From NCBI GenBank assembly GCA_958443615.1, contig CAUCLI010000003.1:62001-126000 (forward strand): a DNA stretch of 64,000 bases, in the 5' to 3' direction. Under the pieces are notes generated by a model. It saw only the letters and a list, made by a program, of their open reading frames with translations. It had not been told where the DNA came from and did no database searches. The stretch is from an uncultured Collinsella sp. (GTDB taxonomy: Bacteria; Actinomycetota; Coriobacteriia; Coriobacteriales; Coriobacteriaceae). The translations under genes were made by a program, and so were the position numbers. Each line of letters opens with the position of its first letter. The stretch's first letter is position 1. Below, one piece after another: positions 62,944-64,000 of the stretch.

Positions 62944-64000
62944 TCATCGGTCGCCAGCGGCTCCCCCGCCGGCGCCCTCATCGCCCGTGCGGGCCACCAA
63001 GTCGAGCAGCCTGCACGTGCGGTCTGCCAGCTCGTCGATGTCCTTACGCATGTTGCCCGTCCAATGCGCTTGGCTCGCGACCGATTCATCCGCGTTCGCC
63101 ACCAGCGCGTCGAGGTTCGAGGACAGCGACGCCATGGGGGTCTTGAGCTCGTGCGACGCCTTGATGAGGAATTCACGTTGGCGCGCCTGGGACTCCGTCA
63201 CCGGAACGAGGGCGCGGTCAATGATCTTGCGGGACACGACGATGAGCAGGGCGCAGCCGAGCATGCCTGCGCCTACCAGCACCAAGGCAAGCTGTTTGAG
63301 ATGTTTGACCGCAATCGACACGTCCACAAAGGCGAAAACCCTGGCCGCCAGATACCCGTCCTTTGAGTAATCCGATAGATCTCCACTGGCATAGAAACTT
63401 ATGTCGTTATTATCATCTGTCCCATCGGCGCCATATTTAGGATTTATAACCTCGATGCGCGTCGTCCACAGCCATGTCATGCCCGCGCCTTCGATAAGTT
63501 GCCCATCCAGATGGGGGCTCGCGTTGGAGCGCACGCCAATCGCATCTTCGACCATGGATGTGACGGTCGATTCCGACCAGTATTCCCTCTTTTCGTCGCT
63601 CCCCGCATCATCCATCACGTTCCTTGGTGGCCTCAAGAAAGCAACCGAGCCGTCCTCAAACACCGCAGCGCTAAACGAGCTGCCGCCAAGACCTCCCACG
63701 AGGAAGTTGCTGTCCGGGGCGGATCCGAACGGAAGCCATGCGTCTTGCCCATCATCTACGCTGTTGACGGGCTCAAATGACGCATTCAGTGCCTCATATA
63801 CGGTCGGCTGCGCTCGATCGCGAACGTCGAGAAGGCTCTCCGAACGGTTATCCCAGTAAAACGCTCCCGCCATCTCTGTGCCGGCACTCTTCACCGCAGT
63901 AACGGCGCTGGCAATCCAGGCCACAATTAGGGAAACGACCAAGACGCCGCAAGTGAGGACGGACGAGAGCCGCCAGAGGCGCTTGCGCAGGTGGATGAGG
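62944..64000 (-). CDS. Sensor histidine kinase lacking the ATPase domain; start outside window
   Basis: The frame is open to the right edge, beginning LIHLRKRLWRLSSVLTCGVL, so the N terminus and first TM helix start at or beyond 64000. A long extracellular sensor part (about 250 residues), a second TM (LALVLVGAGMLGCALLIVVS) and the HisKA domain with the H-box FLIKASHELKTPMASLSSNL are clear. About 55 residues later the protein ends (GDEGAGGGAAGDR). The HATPase_c domain is missing and the convergent phosphatase gene begins within 40 bp. It may be a truncated kinase or a fragment; the cognate response regulator would lie to the right. Confidence 0.8.
   Translation of the reverse strand, partial: LIHLRKRLWRLSSVLTCGVLVVSLIVAWIASAVTAVKSAGTEMAGAFYWDNRSESLLDVRDRAQPTVYEALNASFEPVNSVDDGQDAWLPFGSAPDSNFLVGGLGGSSFSAAVFEDGSVAFLRPPRNVMDDAGSDEKREYWSESTVTSMVEDAIGVRSNASPHLDGQLIEGAGMTWLWTTRIEVINPKYGADGTDDNNDISFYASGDLSDYSKDGYLAARVFAFVDVSIAVKHLKQLALVLVGAGMLGCALLIVVSRKIIDRALVPVTESQARQREFLIKASHELKTPMASLSSNLDALVANADESVASQAHWTGNMRKDIDELADRTCRLLDLVARTGDEGAGGGAAGDR

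Overview
The window is high-GC DNA (most third codon positions in the core genes are G or C) from a Gram-positive bacterium. It has a Z-type zinc-binding S14, a D-alanylation (dlt) operon, a sortase-anchored surface protein and Tat/lipobox binding proteins. The overall look fits Actinomycetota, most likely class Coriobacteriia (Collinsella/Olsenella-like). That assignment is inferred from gene content and protein style, not from a search.

Layout, left to right: (1) 1-3353, minus strand, the rplE-rpsN-rpsH-rplF-rplR-rpsE-rpmD-rplO part of the spc operon. (2) 3354-8959, a 5.6 kb non-ribosomal block: a U32-family RNA-modification-type protein (+), then on the minus strand an oxidoreductase, a DeoR regulator and a RelE/ParE-type toxin-antitoxin pair. 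(3) 8960-14628, minus, rplC-rplD-rplW-rplB-rpsS-rplV-rpsC-rplP-rpmC-rpsQ-rplN-rplX. So the usual S10-spc cluster is cut between rplX and rplE, with a terminator after rplX. (4) 14950-24330, minus: a decayed ABC exporter (frameshift, lost Walker B glutamate), then dltA-dltB-dltC-(DltX-like)-dltD followed by an AI-2E family permease gene. (5) 24770-28618, plus: purL. (6) 28692-32411: methyltransferase and MFS remnants, a flavin-type PNPOx protein, a YitT-like membrane protein, a glutaredoxin and a CDF metal exporter. (7) 32627-36018, minus: rpsL-rpsG-fusA-rpsJ, with rpsJ at the end of the str operon and no tuf. (8) 36675-44645, minus: rpoB-rpoC. (9) 45059-49229: an LPQTD surface protein, galU and rplJ-rplL with an L10-type leader. 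(10) 49319-51678: a fused feoA-feoB gene broken by a frameshift. (11) 51895-64000: a histidine phosphatase, a flavodoxin-like protein, an sdpR-sdpI pair, a LURP-one protein, an ABC importer with two paralogous Tat lipoproteins, asnS, a tyrosine phosphatase and a sensor kinase that runs off the right edge.

Most of the window is translation and transcription machinery, but the canonical operons are fragmented: S10 is separated from L3, L24 from L5, and rplJL from rpoBC. The pieces carry their own promoters or terminators where these can be read (rpsL promoter 36112-36140, rplJ promoter 49201-49229, rplX terminator 8902-8934).

The intergenic spaces hold several families of palindromes and short-period arrays. 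The clearest is a 62-bp palindrome flanked by 21-bp repeats of CATAGGCAAT, seen at two loci with the same 25-12-25 geometry. Other points for a second look are an alpha-CTD-like helix-hairpin-helix domain near the C terminus of RpoC, a DltX-like protein placed between dltC and dltD, a G10 tract inside a possible dlt promoter spacer, and a textbook autorepressor promoter in front of sdpRI.
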